64,000 nt of DNA from Aliivibrio_A kagoshimensis (GTDB lineage: Bacteria > Pseudomonadota > Gammaproteobacteria > Enterobacterales > Vibrionaceae), in NCBI RefSeq assembly GCF_050337105.1, contig NZ_JAKJSQ010000009.1, positions 19,791 to 83,790 of the forward strand. The letters are read 5' to 3'. The number at the start of each line of letters is the position of its first letter. The stretch's first letter is position 1. Of the stretch, positions 60,425-64,000 are shown piece by piece. The notes under the pieces were generated by a model. It was not told the DNA's origin. It worked only from the letters and a program-made list of their open reading frames with translations, and did no database searches. The position numbers were made by a program, and so were the translations under genes.

Positions 60425-62341
60425 TTACAGCTTAAAGGTACTTACAATCGTATCCAGTCGGCTTGATAACTGTTGTAGCTCATTACTGTCATCAGCTAAC
60501 TCTTGGGCGGTGCTTGTTGTGATTTCATTAATGTTATTGATCTCTGCTATGTTCTCATTAATGGTGTGTACCACCGTTGATTGCTCTTCAGTTGCCGTGG
60601 CAACTTGAGTGTTACGATCTGAAATTTCACTAATGCTTTCTGAAATAGTGATTAACATCTCTACTGCTTTATCCGATGAAATAACCCCTTCGCCTGTGAT
60701 CTCTCTTCCTGCTTGCATTGCACTAACTGCATTTTGCGCATCACTTTGCAGCTTATTAATCATCTTCTGCACTTCTTCTGTTGAATCAGCAGTTCGGCTT
60801 GCTAAGTTGCGAACTTCATCGGCGACTACCGCAAAGCCACGGCCTTGCTCACCGGCACGTGCCGCCTCTATCGCTGCGTTTAAAGCCAATAGATTCGTTT
60901 GCTCTGAAATGCCTCGGATCACTTCCAAAATTGAGCCAATGCTCTGTGTTGTGGCAGCTAATTCCTGCACCACTAATCCAGTATTTTCAATATCAGACGC
61001 CAATAAGTTGATGGAGGTTTTGGCTTGATTAACGACTACACGCCCTTCTTCGGTATTCTGCTCGGCAGTACTTGAGATATGGGCAGCATTTGCGGCACTA
61101 GAAGCGATTTCACTAATGGTCGCGCCCATCTCATTAATCGCAGCAACCACCTGAATGGTTTGATCGCGCTGTAGTTGACTGTTGTCATGCGTAGTACCCG
61201 CTTTAATAGCAACACCACCAGCCGCTGCTTGCAACGCTTGACTGGTTTCAGCCACTTCAATGATTGATTGGTGTATCTTCTCAACAAACCCATTAAAGCC
61301 TTTAGAGAGTTGCGCGACTTCATCGTGACCAATAACGTCGATGCGTTGAGAGAGATCGCCATCTCCTTGGCCGAGCTCTCTAAAGCGCTCTGCTAAACGT
61401 TGAATCGGCTTAGTGATACTACCCGCAAGCAATAAGCCCATGAATATGAAGAGTGCCGCAACAATAATGGTGGTAATCAACATTTTTTGAGCCGTGGCAT
61501 TTAGATCGGCAAACACCTCATTCACTGGAACAACAGCAACAACATACCAATCCATGGATTCAATGTAAGTGCTAGAAATAAAGTATTCGACACCTGCTGT
61601 TTCTGTGCGGATCATATTAAAACCAGAATCGTTTAACAGTTCATCGGCTTTAGTTCCATAAAGAGACGTTAACGAACTGTTGTTCATGTTTGGTTGACGA
61701 TGAATTTGTACTTTGCCTTTTGAATCAGTTAAAAAGACAAACCCTGTCTGCTCAATTTTAAAGCCGTTTAGCAATGCAACCATGTCATCTAGTGATTTAG
61801 AGAGGCCCGACATTCCAATACCACTAAGTTGCTGGTAGTTAGCGAACATCTTTACATCGCCATTACTCTCTTGAAATATGCTGACCATCGTCTGCTGCCC
61901 CGATTGGGTAAAGCCAAAAAACCACCCATCATTACTACGATCTAACTCTCTTAAGAAACCATTTTGATTCCAATAATACGAAGAGTTTCTATTGGCGACA
62001 GAAGCATCATTTAAATTAAATTGGCGACGAACATTATTAAGCTGTTTCACCAACTTCCCTTCAGTGTCTGCTTCTCTATCAGTGGTACGAATAGCATCTA
62101 AAATGAATTCGTTATTGGCTATCTGTTCAGCAGCAAACAGCAATTGACTCACTTCCTTGTCCAGTTGTCCTTTGACAGAATCAAGCATTAACGGCAATTC
62201 GATATCGATCAATCGATGTGTTAGTACTTCTCGTGCTTGTTGTTGCGCCATTAGCCCAACAATAATGGTTGATGCTAATACAGCAAAGGTGATTCCTGAA
62301 ACAATTTTATTCTTAATACTCATAACGCGAAAATTAAACAT
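60425..62341 (-). CDS. methyl-accepting chemotaxis protein with dCache sensor
   Basis: 638 residues from ATG 62341 (AAAGG eight bases upstream; the frame reaches a TTG at 62371). Membrane helix about 11-28, periplasmic dCache-size domain 30-275 with NGFLRELDRSNDGWFFGF and GFVFLTDSKGKVQIHR, membrane helix about 285-305, HAMP, and a signalling domain with EQTNLLALNAAIEAARAGE (19 residues) and ADEVRNLASRTADST. The sensor resembles dCache domains of amino-acid receptors. Chance of a distinct ligand from the first receptor is high, since that has a helical sensor. Confidence 0.94.
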   Translation of the reverse strand: MFNFRVMSIKNKIVSGITFAVLASTIIVGLMAQQQAREVLTHRLIDIELPLMLDSVKGQLDKEVSQLLFAAEQIANNEFILDAIRTTDREADTEGKLVKQLNNVRRQFNLNDASVANRNSSYYWNQNGFLRELDRSNDGWFFGFTQSGQQTMVSIFQESNGDVKMFANYQQLSGIGMSGLSKSLDDMVALLNGFKIEQTGFVFLTDSKGKVQIHRQPNMNNSSLTSLYGTKADELLNDSGFNMIRTETAGVEYFISSTYIESMDWYVVAVVPVNEVFADLNATAQKMLITTIIVAALFIFMGLLLAGSITKPIQRLAERFRELGQGDGDLSQRIDVIGHDEVAQLSKGFNGFVEKIHQSIIEVAETSQALQAAAGGVAIKAGTTHDNSQLQRDQTIQVVAAINEMGATISEIASSAANAAHISSTAEQNTEEGRVVVNQAKTSINLLASDIENTGLVVQELAATTQSIGSILEVIRGISEQTNLLALNAAIEAARAGEQGRGFAVVADEVRNLASRTADSTEEVQKMINKLQSDAQNAVSAMQAGREITGEGVISSDKAVEMLITISESISEISDRNTQVATATEEQSTVVHTINENIAEINNINEITTSTAQELADDSNELQQLSSRLDTIVSTFKL

Positions 62342-62640
62342 CTGATAGCCTTTTATAAATGAAGTGAGCAATTACAGAATCACTCAGCTGCACTTATCGA
62401 CTGCCACTGCAAAAACATAAGAAGTTTATGACTTTAATGTTTTAAATTTTTTATTTATCGATACTATTCATCAGTTTACTCCTTACAGGGACACACACCT
62501 TAAGCACGACCCTCACACTTTTCACTTCTGCGTTTTCATCTATTTCAAGGCCAACTCTCAGTGACTCGCAAGCCTTGTCATTCCAATACTTCTTCATGGC
62601 GAATCCGCTTACACTGTGACCATGTTTAATTTGTTGTGAG
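62342..62640. other. intergenic region before the Y1 transposase gene
   Basis: No ORF of note. AGGGACACACACC near 62488-62500 precedes a second AC-rich stretch (GACCCTCACAC near 62509) and may belong to the left end of the transposase element. No terminal repeat matching the other side was found by eye. Confidence 0.4.
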
Positions 62641-63621
62641 ATGTTTCCTGTGACCGTACCAAGAAGTCAGCTTATCTGCTCTGAAGCAACACCCTATTAT
62701 CACATTGCCTCTCGATGTGTGAGACGCAGTTACTTATGTGGTGTTGATGAAATAACCCAGCAGAATTTTGAGCATCGTCGCGATTGGATTGAAGATAAAC
62801 TCAAACAGCTCAGCTCCGTATTTTGTATTGATATCTGCGCCTACGCCATTATGCATAATCACTACCACTTAGTGCTCAGCATTGATGGTGAGGGGGTTAA
62901 AAATCTATCAGATCAGGAGGTCGTTGCACGTTGGTGTTCACTGCATGAGATGCCAGTCTTAATTCATCGCTATCTAACTCAAAAAGACACACACAGCTCG
63001 ACCAAAGAAGTGTGTCATCAAATCATCTCTGAGTGGCGCGAACGTTTAGCCAGCATCAGTTGGTTCATGAAAATCCTCAATCAAACCATTGCTAGGTTGG
63101 CAAACAAAGAAGATGACTGCACTGGGCACTTTTTGGAAGGGCGATTCAAAAGCCAAGCCTTGCTCGATGAGAAAGCGCTATTAACTGCGATGGCCTATGT
63201 CGATTTAAACCCGATTCGAGCCAACATGGTGGACTCACTTGAAACCTCAGATTTCACCTCAGTCAAAGAGCGACTCGCTGCGCTGAAGTCTAACAAGATG
63301 ACTCCTCCTTGCTTACACCCCTTCATTGGCAACCCAACCAATGAGATGAGTAAAGGTATTCCGTTTAAATTGGAGGACTACCTAGAGGTTGTCGATTGGA
63401 GCGGAAAACAGATAAGACCTAGCAAACGAGGCGCTATTAACGCCTCTGCCCCACCAGTTTTGCAACAATTGAAATTTAAACAGCAAGAGTGGTTAAAACT
63501 CTGCACCACCCTTGAACAAAACCACGCCAGCATAGTGGGAGAGGTGAAATCGTACTCTCACGCTATCCATAAATTGCATCGAAAACGAACCACTGGGATT
63601 AAAATCACTACTGCCGCTTAG
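62641..63621 (+). CDS. Y1-type (HUH) transposase, REP-associated-like
   Basis: 326 residues. The HUH metal motif is AIMHNHYHLVL (His72, His74 and His76), and the nucleophilic Tyr186 lies in AMAYVDLNPIRA, the ordering typical of RAYT/TnpA_REP proteins. It is longer than IS200 transposases because of an insert around 80-140 and a C-terminal extension. Such proteins may mobilise or maintain REP hairpins. Many copies are scattered in vibrios and shewanellae. No flanking repeats were identified. GTGAG before ATG. Confidence 0.85.
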   Translation: MFPVTVPRSQLICSEATPYYHIASRCVRRSYLCGVDEITQQNFEHRRDWIEDKLKQLSSVFCIDICAYAIMHNHYHLVLSIDGEGVKNLSDQEVVARWCSLHEMPVLIHRYLTQKDTHSSTKEVCHQIISEWRERLASISWFMKILNQTIARLANKEDDCTGHFLEGRFKSQALLDEKALLTAMAYVDLNPIRANMVDSLETSDFTSVKERLAALKSNKMTPPCLHPFIGNPTNEMSKGIPFKLEDYLEVVDWSGKQIRPSKRGAINASAPPVLQQLKFKQQEWLKLCTTLEQNHASIVGEVKSYSHAIHKLHRKRTTGIKITTAA

Positions 63622-63800
63622 ATGAACTTCACAATACACGCTCAAAAGAACTGAACAACAACAACGACTGATTTTTAGTGTGACTTTCCATCTGTTTCGA
63701 GAGTTGTAATACCAAACCTTTACCCAACTATTTTAATTAAAAACATATCGTCATCGATTGGAGCTGCTTTGTAAGGACGTTATTAGGGTGTCTGATGAGA
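63622..63800. other. spacer between the two transposase genes; probably includes the IS110 left end
   Basis: No ORF of note. The left boundary of the IS110 element must lie here or just upstream of the hairpin at 63801; IS110 elements often lack terminal inverted repeats, so the exact border cannot be read. Confidence 0.4.
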
Positions 63801-63871
63801 TGGTCACCTCTGTCTCGGCATCGCAATGTGCCATGATTAAGGTTCGACAGAATCAACAACAGAGGTGACCA
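63801..63871 (+). ncRNA. hairpin leader of the IS110 element, possible bridge-RNA region and RBS mask
   Basis: TGGTCACCTCTGT (63801-63813) and ACAGAGGTGACCA (63859-63871) form a perfect 13-bp stem with a 45-base loop. The right arm holds the Shine-Dalgarno AGAGGTGA five bases before the transposase ATG. IS110-type elements encode a bridge RNA in a non-coding end next to the recombinase gene; whether this is it cannot be decided here. ncRNA type is a hypothesis. Confidence 0.45.
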
Positions 63872-63873
63872 CT

Positions 63874-64000
63874 ATGAAATATAAGCTCATTAGTATTGAT
63901 TTGGCAAAAAATGTCTTTCAAATTGCCTTATTAGATCAACAAAATACGCTGGTTTCTAATAAAAAAGTCTCTAGAAACAAGCTCCTTCATACCTTAAGAC
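63874..64000 (+). CDS. IS110-family transposase, N-terminal fragment (runs off right edge)
   Basis: ATG 63874 opens a frame to the window end. The 42 visible residues begin MKYKLISIDLAKNVFQIALL, the first strand of the RuvC-like DEDD domain with its catalytic Asp9, as in IS110 recombinases. The C-terminal Tnp_20 serine domain is outside. AGAGGTGA lies five bases upstream but inside the 13-bp stem. Confidence 0.88.
   Translation, partial: MKYKLISIDLAKNVFQIALLDQQNTLVSNKKVSRNKLLHTLR

Noticed and set aside
62641..63621. Composite transposon formed by the Y1 and IS110 genes
   Set aside because: They belong to unrelated transposition families and no shared repeats or cargo are present.
1..64000. 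CRISPR arrays, tRNA or rRNA genes, prophage
   Set aside because: No regularly spaced repeats, no cloverleaf or rRNA sequence and no phage structural genes were seen on reading either strand.

Overview
The window reads as chromosomal DNA of a marine gammaproteobacterium of the Vibrionaceae, most likely Vibrio or a close relative. The grounds are the gene order topA / yciN / sohB / yciK / rluB / yciO / rnm / trp operon, a trp operon with separate trpG and trpD but fused trpCF, a second secDF set behind a VemP-type arrest peptide, and two methyl-accepting chemotaxis proteins. Base composition is moderate. There is no CRISPR array, no rRNA or tRNA gene that I can see, and only the right end (after about 62.5 kb) looks mobile.

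Layout. 1-8.1 kb: 5' two thirds-to-half of topA (runs off the left edge) with a small overlapping upstream ORF, yciN, a two-gene bacterioferritin operon plus bfd behind a probable Fur site, sohB, yciK, rluB, yciO and rnm. 8.1-15.1 kb: complete trp operon with TrpR-type operator, leader peptide with Trp-Trp, attenuator, trpEGD(CF)BA and terminator. 15.2-24 kb: yciB, yciA, yciI, an AspS-like type II secretion pilotin, an rRNA-methyltransferase-like and a pseudouridine-synthase gene, a chemoreceptor, cardiolipin synthase, a small unknown and metC. 24-25 kb: an isolated PEP-CTERM protein gene with a sigma-54-type promoter. 25-31 kb: the ribose operon rbsDACBKR with a perfect RbsR-type operator and a CRP-like site. 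31-36 kb: aceK, a LysR regulator, an unknown protein and icd, so the kinase/phosphatase and its substrate enzyme are close neighbours. 36-38.5 kb: a lipoprotein and a large LruC-domain secreted protein.

38.7-43 kb: terC-like gene, then vemP-secD2-secF2. The 148-residue ORF before secD carries a signal peptide and, near its C terminus, a motif resembling the VemP arrest motif, followed by a structured spacer that may bury the secD ribosome-binding site. 43-46.4 kb: a PLP enzyme of the D-cysteine desulfhydrase/ACC deaminase family and a Cache-GGDEF-EAL protein. 46.8-54.9 kb: uhpA-uhpB-uhpC directly followed by a three-gene ABC transporter annotated by habit as ferric, but better explained as an AfuABC hexose-phosphate importer under UhpABC sensing. 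55-62.3 kb: FAD-dependent dehydrogenase, OmpA-like barrel, secreted MORN-repeat protein, a relic of an AraC/GlxA-type regulator, a beta-CASP metallo-hydrolase, an unknown secreted protein and a second chemoreceptor. 62.6-64 kb: a Y1 (HUH) transposase gene and the start of an IS110-family element whose ribosome-binding site sits in a 13-bp perfect inverted repeat.

Most operons are bounded by clear bidirectional hairpin terminators. The observations I rate highest are the VemP-SecDF2 arrest/salinity switch, the sigma-54-linked orphan PEP-CTERM protein, the coupled UhpABC-AfuABC system with three hairpins in its spacer, the split-function bacterioferritin pair and the IS110 leader hairpin. All family calls rest on reading motifs by eye; no database search was possible.
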